This document shows, piece by piece, positions 42,786 through 50,226 of a DNA stretch of 64,000 nt. The position numbers and the translations under genes are program-made. The notes under the pieces were generated by a model. The model did no database searches. It was not told where the DNA came from and saw only the letters and a list, made by a program, of their open reading frames with translations. The stretch's first letter is position 1. The number at the start of each line of letters is the position of its first letter. The stretch comes from an uncultured Cytophagales bacterium (GTDB lineage Bacteria; Bacteroidota; Bacteroidia; Cytophagales; Thermonemataceae), in the NCBI GenBank assembly GCA_937911505.1, contig CALEMF010000046.1:48072-112071 (forward strand), written 5' to 3'.

Positions 42786-43187
42786 CTAGACGAATAACCA
42801 CTCTACAGCCTCGCTATTATCTGAGAAATATTTTAGCTTAAGTGGTTCCTTACGCTTCGCTTCTAGTTGCTCAATGGCCTTTCGCACAGATAACTCACCA
42901 AAAGCACTTTTTGGAGGCAGTACTGCTATTTTACTCTGCTCACCAAGTAGTTTAGTAGCTTTTGGATACCACTCTTCATTTGCCCACCGCAGGTCTTTAG
43001 GCATAATCGTACCTGATTCTCGCTGGTCAATAAGCCACTTATTTATCTTTTTTTCGTTCGCTAACGTCAATGCTTTTGTCCAACCTTCTCTGTATTGTTT
43101 GCTAGTAGCGAAACTTTCCCATACAAAGTGTAGTACCTGCTGTTCATCTATCCAAATAGAAATACTTCCGTTATTGAAAGACATCAT
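42786..43187 (-). CDS. Conserved hypothetical protein, STAS/SpoIIAA-like
   Basis: 133 residues, cytoplasmic. The layout resembles the SpoIIAA-like (STAS) fold seen in short Bacteroidota proteins: a start of short strands ISIWIDEQQVLHFVWESFA, a helix around YREGWTKALTLANEKKINKW, a LLIDQRESG-like strand (WLIDQRESGTIMPKDLRW), a second strand SKIAVLPPKSAF and a final helix and strand KLKYFSDNSEAVEWLF. No catalytic motif. It is a single gene 107 nt upstream of the response regulator on the same strand. The family assignment is tentative. Confidence 0.65.
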   Translation of the reverse strand: MMSFNNGSISIWIDEQQVLHFVWESFATSKQYREGWTKALTLANEKKINKWLIDQRESGTIMPKDLRWANEEWYPKATKLLGEQSKIAVLPPKSAFGELSVRKAIEQLEAKRKEPLKLKYFSDNSEAVEWLFV

Positions 43188-43238
43188 GGCGCCATTAACA
43201 ATATTTTATATGTAGTAAAAGTAACTATTTTAAAAAGA

Positions 43239-44012
43239 TTATTTACTATTTTTTTGCCTGAACAACCAAGGTAATAAATCAGGTTCTTTAAAAGCCTGCT
43301 TCCACGCAGTATGGGCTACTGTAGGGTACCAGGTATAGCGTGGCTTGCCCCCTAGTTGCTTTAGTTTTTCAACCATATGTATAGACCTTAAAGGCTGTAC
43401 CGTTTTATCCAGCATTCCGTGAAATACCCACATGGGTAAGTGTTGTATACGATGGGCAGCAGTTTCGTCGCCTCCTCCACAAATAGGGATAGCGGCTGCA
43501 AATTTATATGGAAATCTCATAGCAGCGTCCCACACGCCAAAGCCTCCCATAGAAAAGCCGATAAGGTAAAGCCTTGTGGTATCAATAGGATAGACTTTTG
43601 TAAGTGAATCTAATAGGGCTAAACTAGCTGCCAAAGGTTCACTGGGCTGCTGAGGTAAAGTATGACTGGCTGCAGTCCAGGGAACCGTTACCCATTGTTG
43701 GTCTTTAGGACATTGAGGAATCAAGACATAGCAAGGATATTTACTCCGATTAGTATCAGCCAAAAAAATAGGAGAAAGGTGTTTGAGTATCTTTTCGTTA
43801 CTTTCGCCGCGTGATCCAGCCCCATGTAAACCTAGTACTAATGGGTAGCGTCGGCTAGTATCTACCTGTAGTGGTGGCATTAATCTGTACGAAAGTTGAA
43901 AACCTCTATGAGAGGTAAAAGTATGTTGCTCGAAAGCTGGATAGGCCGTCTTTGACTGAGCCACAATAAGATAGCTGCTTAATAAAGTTATTAACAAAAA
44001 TACGTATCGCAT
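43239..44012 (-). CDS. Secreted alpha/beta hydrolase (esterase/peptidase S9-like)
   Basis: 257 residues from the ATG at 44012, which begins a signal peptide (MRYVFLLITLLSSYLIVAQS). The hydrolase fold is clear: YPLVLGLHGAGSRGESNEK, CYVLIPQCPKDQQWV, the nucleophile elbow LIGFSMGGFGVWDAAMRFP with catalytic Ser, MWVFHGMLDKTV with the Asp region and YPTVAHTAWKQA with the catalytic His. It resembles phospholipase/carboxylesterase or LpqC-like polyhydroxybutyrate-type esterases. The product is probably periplasmic or secreted. It is divergent from the TonB-like gene. Confidence 0.85.
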   Translation of the reverse strand: MRYVFLLITLLSSYLIVAQSKTAYPAFEQHTFTSHRGFQLSYRLMPPLQVDTSRRYPLVLGLHGAGSRGESNEKILKHLSPIFLADTNRSKYPCYVLIPQCPKDQQWVTVPWTAASHTLPQQPSEPLAASLALLDSLTKVYPIDTTRLYLIGFSMGGFGVWDAAMRFPYKFAAAIPICGGGDETAAHRIQHLPMWVFHGMLDKTVQPLRSIHMVEKLKQLGGKPRYTWYPTVAHTAWKQAFKEPDLLPWLFRQKNSK

Positions 44013-44128
44013 TGATGGTAATTTTTTTATGTGTATAAAAAGCTGATATTGTATCAAAAGAAGAATAGCCTAGCAGTTGTTAGCAAGAATTTTGTATATT
44101 GTTACGTGATACTATTGTTTTAGCTACG

Positions 44129-44521
44129 ATGAATCGAAAACTACTCATTTGCCTCACTTGTATTATTTTTATAGTAACCAATAGCGTTACCGCACAAGAT
44201 ACTACTATTTATAAAATGGCCGACAAACAACCTGAACCCATAGGTGGTTTGAAGGCGTTCTACGAATATATAGAGTCTAATCTACAATATCCAGAAGAAG
44301 CAAAACAGTTGAAACTACAGGGGCGTGTAATGGTTAAGTTTGTAGTAGAAACAGATGGTAAGATCTCAGAAGTAAGTGTGATGAAAGGCATAGGTGGGGG
44401 ATGCGATGAAGAAGCTGTACGTCTCATACAAAAAGCACCTAACTGGATACCGGGACGAAAAGATGGAAAGCCAGTAAGGGTAGAGGTGGTTCGTCCTATT
44501 ACTTTTAAACTTGATTTTTAA
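44129..44521 (+). CDS. Periplasmic TonB C-terminal domain protein
   Basis: 130 residues from the ATG at 44129, with signal peptide ICLTCIIFIVTNSVTAQD. The rest is a TonB C-terminal domain: PIGGLKAFYEYIESNLQYPEEAKQL, QGRVMVKFVVETDGKISEVSVMKGIGGGCDEEAVRLIQKAP, WIPGRKDGKPVRV and RPITFKL. It lacks the N-terminal transmembrane helix and proline-rich spacer of true TonB, so it cannot energise receptors directly. Similar short proteins are common in Bacteroidota. It is followed by the GWxTD gene after 18 nt. Confidence 0.88.
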   Translation: MNRKLLICLTCIIFIVTNSVTAQDTTIYKMADKQPEPIGGLKAFYEYIESNLQYPEEAKQLKLQGRVMVKFVVETDGKISEVSVMKGIGGGCDEEAVRLIQKAPNWIPGRKDGKPVRVEVVRPITFKLDF

Positions 44522-44539
44522 GCAAAGCAATATCATATA

Positions 44540-45754
44540 ATGTATAAAAGAACAAGCTTCTTTGTCATTGTTTATCTTCTTATACAGATGACAACTTGGG
44601 CACAGTCTGAAAAGATGTTGTTTCAGACAAAAGTGCTAGATAATGGCTCATCCTTAAAAGCCTTTGTTTACATAAGGTCTCATTTACCCAACGAGCGGTA
44701 CTCAGCAGCTTCATTTTTAGAAAAATACACGGTCAGGTATGCTGTTTACGAAGAATATGGAGGAGCTACGCCTGTTGTAGAGGCGCGTACACTTGATCTC
44801 TCACCGCTCACTTTGCAAAACTACAAACAGGGTATTTACTTTAGTATAGACATCAACAAACTCTCTCTACCTTTTGCTATTTTATGGGTACAGGTGATCA
44901 ACAATAACAGTAAGCAAATCAACCGAAAGGATATCCCCTTGTATTTTACACAAACACAGCTTGGACAAGCCTTCGGTGTATTTGATCCTACAGGCACACA
45001 TCCCAACTTTCATGACTATGTGGTATCAGGTGAATCTTTTAAAATAAAAGACCTTACTAATAGTGCTGCTAAGTTATATGTGAATAGGTTTCAACAAGAC
45101 TACGATGCTGCACTAGCTCCCATGTATCTTAACAAACCTACCACTAACGCTACAATGCAAATGGACAGTAGTTTTGTTGTGAATAGTAGTGATGTATTAA
45201 CTTTAGAAAAAGAGGGCATTTACCTCTTCAGAAAAGATACAACAGACTTTTATGGCATAGGGTTAAGAGTAGAGCCAAAGGGCTTTCCAAAGCTTACCCA
45301 AAAAGAGCAGCTCGTAAAACCACTTACTTATATATCTACTGTAGAAGAATTACAAAAATTAAAAAGTGCAAGCGATTTGAAAAAAGAACTTGATCGCTTC
45401 TGGCTACGACTTACGAATGGTAAAGTAGCTTTGGCGAGAAAGACAATTAAGGACTATTACCAAAGAATAAAGTTAAGCAACATCATGTTTACTACCTTCA
45501 AAGAAGGCTGGAAAACAGACATGGGAATGATCTATACCATTTTTGGCTATCCTAATGAGATCAATTATGGTAAAGATGTAGTACAATGGACCTACAAAGG
45601 AGGAGGGAAAAACTTTAACCAAGTTTCTTTCAAGTTCAGAAGGAAAGCTAATCAGTTTACACAAGAGCACTATACACTAGTACGCTATGTAGAGTATGAG
45701 CCCATCTGGTATCCAGTTGTAGAGCTCTGGCGCAAAGGTGTCGCTACAAGATAG
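44540..45754 (+). CDS. GWxTD domain-containing protein
   Basis: 404 residues with a signal peptide (FVIVYLLIQMTTWAQS). The N-terminal half is a beta-rich region (MLFQTKVLDNGSSLKAFVYIRSHLP). The C-terminal third carries the domain for which the family is named, KEGWKTDMGMIYTIFGYPNEI then WTYKGGGKNFNQVSFKFRRK, preceded by a helical stretch LKKELDRFWLRLTNGKVALARK. These are secreted or outer-membrane-associated proteins of unknown function, frequent in Bacteroidota and a few other phyla. It lies 18 nt after the TonB-domain protein, so a shared transcript is likely. Confidence 0.9.
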   Translation: MYKRTSFFVIVYLLIQMTTWAQSEKMLFQTKVLDNGSSLKAFVYIRSHLPNERYSAASFLEKYTVRYAVYEEYGGATPVVEARTLDLSPLTLQNYKQGIYFSIDINKLSLPFAILWVQVINNNSKQINRKDIPLYFTQTQLGQAFGVFDPTGTHPNFHDYVVSGESFKIKDLTNSAAKLYVNRFQQDYDAALAPMYLNKPTTNATMQMDSSFVVNSSDVLTLEKEGIYLFRKDTTDFYGIGLRVEPKGFPKLTQKEQLVKPLTYISTVEELQKLKSASDLKKELDRFWLRLTNGKVALARKTIKDYYQRIKLSNIMFTTFKEGWKTDMGMIYTIFGYPNEINYGKDVVQWTYKGGGKNFNQVSFKFRRKANQFTQEHYTLVRYVEYEPIWYPVVELWRKGVATR

Positions 45755-45788
45755 TATATTCTATAAACCTGATTGACTTTTCAACATT

Positions 45789-46556
45789 TTGGAAAATAAC
45801 CCATCGCAGAAGGCTAATAAAGACATCGTTTTTGGTACAAGAGCAATTATTGAGACCATTGAAGCAGGAAATGAGATAGACAAAATTCTGCTACAAAAAG
45901 ACCAAGGCAGCTCCGAGACACATAAAGCACTTTTACAACTGGCACGCCAGTACCAAATTCCTATTTCTAAAGTACCAATTTTTAAGCTTAATAAAATTAC
46001 AAGAAAAAACCATCAGGGAGCTATTGCGTTCATATCGGCTATTCAATATGCCTCTTTAGACCATATTATATCAGAAGCATTTACCAAAGGAGAGGCGCCC
46101 ATAGTACTGATACTAGATCGTATTACTGATGTGCGAAACTTTGGTGCCATTACACGTACCGCAGAATGTATGGGTGTCCATGCGGTGGTAGTACCTCTCA
46201 AAAATGCAGCACAAGCCAATAGAGATGCGATGAAAACTTCTGCAGGCGCACTCAACTATCTCCCTGTTTGTAGAGAAGCAAGTCTTTTTAAAGCGGTAAA
46301 GTTTTTAAAAGAGAGTGGCCTACAAGTAGTCGCTTGTACCGAACAGGCGGAAGCTTCTCTATTTACTACTACCTATGCATCACCTACGGCTATCATTATG
46401 GGCTCTGAAGAAGACGGAATTAGTAAAGAGTTACTACGACAAGCCGACGCCCTAGTAAAAATCCCTATGCAGGGAAAAATTGCCTCGCTCAATGTATCTG
46501 TAGCTACAGGGATGATACTAAGCGAAGTAATGAGACAACGCAGCGTAGAGGCATAG
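45789..46556 (+). CDS. rlmB: 23S rRNA (guanosine-2'-O-)-methyltransferase RlmB (TrmH family)
   Basis: 255 residues, a SPOUT methyltransferase that methylates the 2'-OH of guanosine in 23S rRNA. Seen: DIVFGTRAIIETIEAG in the N-terminal RNA-binding domain, LILDRITDVRNFGAITRTAECMGVHAVVVP, AMKTSAGALNYLPV, TAIIMGSEEDGISKELLRQAD and VKIPMQGKIASLNVSVATGMILSEVMRQR, the knotted SAM site. It starts at TTG, because no ATG or GTG lies at the expected position and the start context matches the family N-terminus. It stands before the transhydrogenase genes but is unrelated. Confidence 0.93.
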   Translation: MENNPSQKANKDIVFGTRAIIETIEAGNEIDKILLQKDQGSSETHKALLQLARQYQIPISKVPIFKLNKITRKNHQGAIAFISAIQYASLDHIISEAFTKGEAPIVLILDRITDVRNFGAITRTAECMGVHAVVVPLKNAAQANRDAMKTSAGALNYLPVCREASLFKAVKFLKESGLQVVACTEQAEASLFTTTYASPTAIIMGSEEDGISKELLRQADALVKIPMQGKIASLNVSVATGMILSEVMRQRSVEA

Positions 46557-46632
46557 CCTTCCACTTCTTTGATTTCTTCTTAGAAATACCATATATTGAA
46601 GAACTATATTTAAACTTTACTCCACTTCACTT

Positions 46633-46926
46633 ATGGATATCGAGAACCTTATCATATTAATCTACATATTAGCCTTGGCCACTTTCGTTGGTTTTGAGCT
46701 CATTACAAAAGTGCCTCCTACTTTACATACCCCGCTAATGTCGGGTGCTAATGCCATATCTGGGGTGACCATCGTGGGGGCTATCCTTGCCTCTGGTCCT
46801 GATCCTTATCAGTTTGCCATAGCGAAAGTATTAGGGATGCTAGCACTTCTATTTGCTACGATCAATGTAGTGGGTGGCTACGTGGTGACTGACCGTATGT
46901 TACAGATGTTCAAGAAGAAAAAATAG
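46633..46926 (+). CDS. pntA: NAD(P) transhydrogenase subunit alpha, membrane part (alpha-2)
   Basis: 97-residue membrane protein with about three helices (LIILIYILALATFVGFELITK, AISGVTIVGAILASGPDP, VLGMLALLFATINVVGGYVVTDRML). It matches the C-terminal, membrane-embedded part of PntA, which in many bacteria is encoded separately (PntAB or alpha-2). With PntB it forms the proton channel coupling NADH and NADP. It is followed by pntB after 4 nt. The NAD-binding part (alpha-1) that normally precedes it is absent; the gene upstream is rlmB. Confidence 0.88.
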   Translation: MDIENLIILIYILALATFVGFELITKVPPTLHTPLMSGANAISGVTIVGAILASGPDPYQFAIAKVLGMLALLFATINVVGGYVVTDRMLQMFKKKK

Positions 46927-46930
46927 GTTT

Positions 46931-48334
46931 ATGAGCCAAGAGACAATCCAACTCATCACACAAATCACCTATCTTATTTCCTCCATTCTTTTCATTTTAG
47001 GAATAAAAAGATTAGGTAAGACCTCTACTGCACGTGAGGGTAATTTTTATTCTGCATTGGCTATGTTTTTAGCCGTTGTGGTTACACTTATTAACCAAGG
47101 GGTACTTAGCTATGTAGAAATTTTTGCTACCATATTGGTGGGATCAGCGGTAGGTCTATACATCGCACGAACCGTAGAAATGACTAAAATGCCCGAAATG
47201 GTTGCGCTATTCAATGGTTTTGGTGGTTTGTCCTCCGTTTTGGTAGCCAGCGCTGAGTTTTGGCGAAGTGTAGTTCAAGAAGAGTTATCGGTAGGGATTG
47301 TAGTAATGGTAACCGTCATACTTAGTGTACTGATTGGCTCTGTGACGCTCACAGGCTCTCTGGTAGCGTATGGAAAGTTGAGCGGTAAGGTAAATGGGAA
47401 TGCTATTACTTTTAAAGGACAACATCTACTCAATTTAATCTTGTTTCTCGTTCTACTGGTAGCGGCGGTGTTGCTGGTAGTAGAGCCCTCGCAAGTGCTC
47501 TACTTGTATGCAGTAGTAGGCATTGCTCTACTGTTGGGTATACTTACTGTCATTCCCATCGGTGGGGCAGACATGCCGGTAGTAGTATCGTTGCTAAATT
47601 CTTATTCTGGAATAGCGGCTGGTGCAACAGGTTTTGTGCTAAACAACCAAGTATTAATCATTTCGGGCGCTTTGGTAGGCGCTTCTGGGCTTATTCTTAC
47701 CCAAATTATGTGTAAGGCCATGAACCGCTCGCTTGTGAATGTATTACTAGGAGGCTTTGGACAAACCGCTTCTACAGCAGGTGGTGCTGGCGGGCAAGAG
47801 ATGGTTGTAAAGGAAGTAGGGGTAGAAGAAAGTGCGATGCTTTTTGATGCAGCTTCTTCGGTAATTATTGTACCCGGCTATGGGATGGCCGTTGCGCAAG
47901 CCCAACACGCTGTAAGAGAGCTTACAGAATTACTCGAAGGTAAAAATATTTCAGTAAAGTTTGCCATACATCCGGTAGCAGGGCGTATGCCAGGGCATAT
48001 GAATGTACTGCTAGCGGAAGCCAATATTTCTTATGATAAGCTCATTGAAATGGAAAGCATCAATGACGATTTTGCCAATACAGATATTTGTTTTGTAATT
48101 GGAGCCAACGACGTGGTAAATCCTGCGGCACGTGCCGATACCAGTAGCCCTATCTACGGAATGCCCATCTTAAATGCCGACAAGGCGCGAACAGTCATCG
48201 TGTCCAAACGTAGTATGAATGTAGGGTATGCAGGTGTACAAAATGAGTTGTTTGGCTATCCCAACTGCCTGATGCTCTTTGGAGATGCCAAGAGTACCCT
48301 TACTAAAGTAGTGGGCGAACTTAAAGAAATGTAG
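46931..48334 (+). CDS. pntB: NAD(P) transhydrogenase subunit beta
   Basis: 467 residues. About nine membrane helices in the N-terminal 270 (starting ITQITYLISSILFILGIK) contain ARTVEMTKMPEMVALFNGFGG, the conserved loop, and GGADMPVVVSLLNSYSGIAAGA. The C-terminal NADP-binding domain has VIIVPGYGMAVAQAQHAVREL, AIHPVAGRMPGHMNVLLAEA, CFVIGANDVVNPAAR and VGYAGVQNELFGYPNCLMLFGDAK. Proton-translocating transhydrogenase makes NADPH from NADH at the inner membrane. It is complete, but its NAD-binding partner subunit is not encoded here. Confidence 0.94.
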   Translation: MSQETIQLITQITYLISSILFILGIKRLGKTSTAREGNFYSALAMFLAVVVTLINQGVLSYVEIFATILVGSAVGLYIARTVEMTKMPEMVALFNGFGGLSSVLVASAEFWRSVVQEELSVGIVVMVTVILSVLIGSVTLTGSLVAYGKLSGKVNGNAITFKGQHLLNLILFLVLLVAAVLLVVEPSQVLYLYAVVGIALLLGILTVIPIGGADMPVVVSLLNSYSGIAAGATGFVLNNQVLIISGALVGASGLILTQIMCKAMNRSLVNVLLGGFGQTASTAGGAGGQEMVVKEVGVEESAMLFDAASSVIIVPGYGMAVAQAQHAVRELTELLEGKNISVKFAIHPVAGRMPGHMNVLLAEANISYDKLIEMESINDDFANTDICFVIGANDVVNPAARADTSSPIYGMPILNADKARTVIVSKRSMNVGYAGVQNELFGYPNCLMLFGDAKSTLTKVVGELKEM

Positions 48335-48360
48335 ATTCAACTCCTCTAAAAATTACTCTA

Positions 48361-48750
48361 ATGGTAATGAACTCGATAGGTGAAAATATAAGGAAGCATC
48401 GATTGCGCCTCGACTACAGCCAAGCGTATGTGGCAGAAGAGCTGGGCATTTCCCAAAATGCCTACAGTAAAATAGAGGCGAACCAAACCAAAAGCTTTAC
48501 GATAGAACGACTAGAGCAGTTGGCAGAACTGTTTGAAACAACCGTTGCTGATTTATTAGGGATTGCACATACTATCTCAATTAATACAAATAATGGAGAT
48601 GTAAGCGGATACGTACAGGGAAACCACGATTATCATTTTCATGAATCAAAAACGATTGAACTACTCAGGGAAGAGCTACAAGCAATGCGAAAGGAGCGGG
48701 CAGAGTTGCTAGAAATCATCAAAAAGATGAGTGATAAGCTTAAAGACTAA
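48361..48750 (+). CDS. Xre-family helix-turn-helix regulator with C-terminal coiled coil
   Basis: 129 residues. A Cro/CI-type domain, residues 5-67, reads NIRKHRLRLDYSQAYVAEELGISQNAYSKIEANQTKSFTIERL. The remainder holds a short strand region (ISINTNNGDVSGYVQGNHDYHFHES) and a C-terminal coiled coil (LLREELQAMRKERAELLEIIKKMSDKL) suited to dimerisation. This architecture is very frequent in Bacteroidota as a small stand-alone regulator. It follows pntB by 26 nt on the same strand, so it may be co-transcribed. Targets are unknown. Confidence 0.88.
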   Translation: MVMNSIGENIRKHRLRLDYSQAYVAEELGISQNAYSKIEANQTKSFTIERLEQLAELFETTVADLLGIAHTISINTNNGDVSGYVQGNHDYHFHESKTIELLREELQAMRKERAELLEIIKKMSDKLKD

Positions 48751-49034
48751 TACTTTGATGATCCTTAGCATTGGGTTACTGTAAGTACAAAAGTTAATTC
48801 TAAGAAAATATTTAGGAATTAAACTCCACATAGATTAACATTTTAAGAAATTTTCACTATTTATCCTTCGGTTTACCTTTTGTTCATTTTTCCTTGATGA
48901 AAAACGAACCAAAAAATCAAGAAAATCCAAAGCTTCTGCCCACAAGTCCGCCCGCCTCCCCGCTGGATTTTCAGGCCGACGCGCCTATATCGATCTTAAA
49001 AACAGACAATTAAGAAAACCTAAGTATATTTTAA
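48751..49034. other. Intergenic stretch with a hairpin and GC-rich segment
   Basis: 284 nt without a confident gene. It contains the hairpin element at 48878-48914 and, just after it, a GC-rich island (about 48935-48985) unlike the AT-rich flanks. A 38-codon open frame starts inside the hairpin (48897-49013, MKNEPKNQENPKLL), but it is Pro/Ser-rich and is not proposed as a gene. Confidence 0.5.
48878..48914. repeat. Hairpin of a probable dispersed intergenic element
   Basis: TTTTGTTCATTTTT (48878-48891) faces AAAAACGAACCAAAA (48900-48914) with an 8-nt loop, one mismatch and one bulge. Similar GTTnnTTTTT/AAAAAnnAAC hairpins followed by a GC-rich tail are recalled as repeated intergenic elements in Bacteroidota. 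Confidence 0.4.
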
Positions 49035-49697
49035 ATGAGACCACTAACTGAACTATTAAATAAAAGTGAGCCTGGATGGAAAATAGTTTCTGAGTGGATT
49101 AAAGAAGCAACAAACAAGGTTCAAATATTATCTAAAGATGAAAAAGAGGCTGAACTAGCTTTATACAATACTCAAGTTACGACCCGCTCTTCAATGGGGG
49201 CAATCATTTATGAAACAGGTGGAATTTTAGTTGATAACGGATGGGTTCGGATCTTAGGCGCTGGTAATAAGAAAATAAATAGAAGTTTACCTGATTGGAA
49301 TAAAGGAAAGTCAATAACTGAATTTGGACAGCAAGCTCCGTATTTACTTGTTGCTGATGATGTTATTGGTGGGTTTTTCGCTATCAACGGAGGTGAATTT
49401 GGAGAAGATGTAGGACAAATGTATTACTTCGCTCCTGACTGCCTTGAATGGGAAGCAATGGATATGGGATATTCTGATTTCGTATGGTGGGCATTTACTG
49501 GAGATTTAGAACAGTTTTATGAGGGCTTAAGGTGGGATAGTTGGAAAGAGGAAGTAGAAAATTTAGACGGTAATCAAGGGATTGCATTCTACCCCTTTTT
49601 GTGGACCGAATACAATAATATAAATGAGTTGGATCGAAAAACTATCCCAATTGATGAAATTTGGAATCTTCAGCTTGATTTTAAAAAAAGAATATAA
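49035..49697 (+). CDS. DUF2625-like protein
   Basis: 220 residues, cytoplasmic. It begins RPLTELLNKSEPGWKIVSEWIKEA and contains TTRSSMGAIIYETGGILVDNGWVRILGAGNKK, LPDWNKGKS, YLLVADDVIGGFFAINGGEFGEDVGQMYYFAPDCLEWEAM and FVWWAFTGDLEQFYEGLRWDSW. These blocks match the DUF2625 family as I recall it. The fold resembles SMI1/KNR4 (SUKH)-type proteins, some of which are immunity proteins. No toxin is adjacent. Function unknown. Confidence 0.75.
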   Translation: MRPLTELLNKSEPGWKIVSEWIKEATNKVQILSKDEKEAELALYNTQVTTRSSMGAIIYETGGILVDNGWVRILGAGNKKINRSLPDWNKGKSITEFGQQAPYLLVADDVIGGFFAINGGEFGEDVGQMYYFAPDCLEWEAMDMGYSDFVWWAFTGDLEQFYEGLRWDSWKEEVENLDGNQGIAFYPFLWTEYNNINELDRKTIPIDEIWNLQLDFKKRI

Positions 49698-49768
49698 CAA
49701 ACTAATGAACTACGCTTCTTGTACGAATGTAGCTTTTAGATGAATGGAAAGTATATGAATAATTAAAA

Positions 49769-49790
49769 TAGCCCACGACAATGTGGGCTA
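49769..49790. terminator. Bidirectional terminator between the DUF2625 and DUF6150 genes
   Basis: 8-bp stem TAGCCCAC / GTGGGCTA (49769-49776 and 49783-49790) with a 6-nt loop, A-rich on the left and T-rich on the right. Confidence 0.7.
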
Positions 49791-49798
49791 AACACTTT

Positions 49799-50137
49799 TT
49801 AATAGAAAAAATGCTTCTTAGCGTTATCCCGCCAACCTGCACTTGACTTGTAATCTGAAAAATAGATAGTAACATCTGCACTCGACTCATAGTCGCAGAA
49901 GAAGATGGTTTTATCAGCGCTTGATTCGTAATCAGTGAAAAACCATACCCCCTCATTATCGTCGGCTTCTGAGCCATACCTTGCTTTATATACTATCAAG
50001 TCTGCGCTCGACTGGTATTTACTTACAAATACCTTTACATCCGCGCTTGAACTGTACTTTACTGCATACACCTTCTGAGAAAAACCAAGATGAGCAGTAC
50101 CTAAACAAATAATAAGTAGTAAGAAAAACTTTCGCAT
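49799..50137 (-). CDS. DUF6150-like secreted repeat protein
   Basis: 112 residues from the ATG at 50137, with signal peptide LLLIICLGTAHLGFSQK. The mature part is a short repeat array: the motif YxSxAD recurs in YSSSADVKVFVSK, YQSSADLIVYKAR, YGSEADDNEGVWFF, YESSADKTIFFC, YESSADVTIYFSDY and YKSSAGW. Each unit is about 12 to 19 residues and alternates a strand with an S-A-D turn, suggesting a beta-solenoid or beta-propeller-like small exported protein. This pattern matches DUF6150 as I recall it. It is single-copy and convergent with the DUF2625 gene. Function unknown. Confidence 0.85.
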   Translation of the reverse strand: MRKFFLLLIICLGTAHLGFSQKVYAVKYSSSADVKVFVSKYQSSADLIVYKARYGSEADDNEGVWFFTDYESSADKTIFFCDYESSADVTIYFSDYKSSAGWRDNAKKHFFY

Positions 50138-50162
50138 AGTGATTAATAAATTAAATATTTCA

Positions 50163-50196
50163 TAAAAAATGGGACATGTCTTATCAACACATCCCA
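50163..50196 (-). terminator. Terminator after the acyl-CoA dehydrogenase gene
   Basis: On the minus strand TGGGATGT pairs with ACATgTCCCA (stem 50170-50196 with one bulge), followed by a run of six T. Confidence 0.7.
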
Positions 50197-50226
50197 CTAT
50201 CTTTCATATGAGTAAAGTAGCAAAAT

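Noticed and set aside
48897..49013. 38-codon open frame starting in the hairpin element
   Set aside because: Rich in Pro and Ser, overlapping a hairpin and a GC-rich repeat-like region; better explained as noncoding repeat DNA.
49702..49977. 91-residue minus-strand frame overlapping the DUF6150 gene
   Set aside because: It is out of frame with the repeat protein, whose YxSxAD repeats and signal peptide are convincing, and runs through a terminator.
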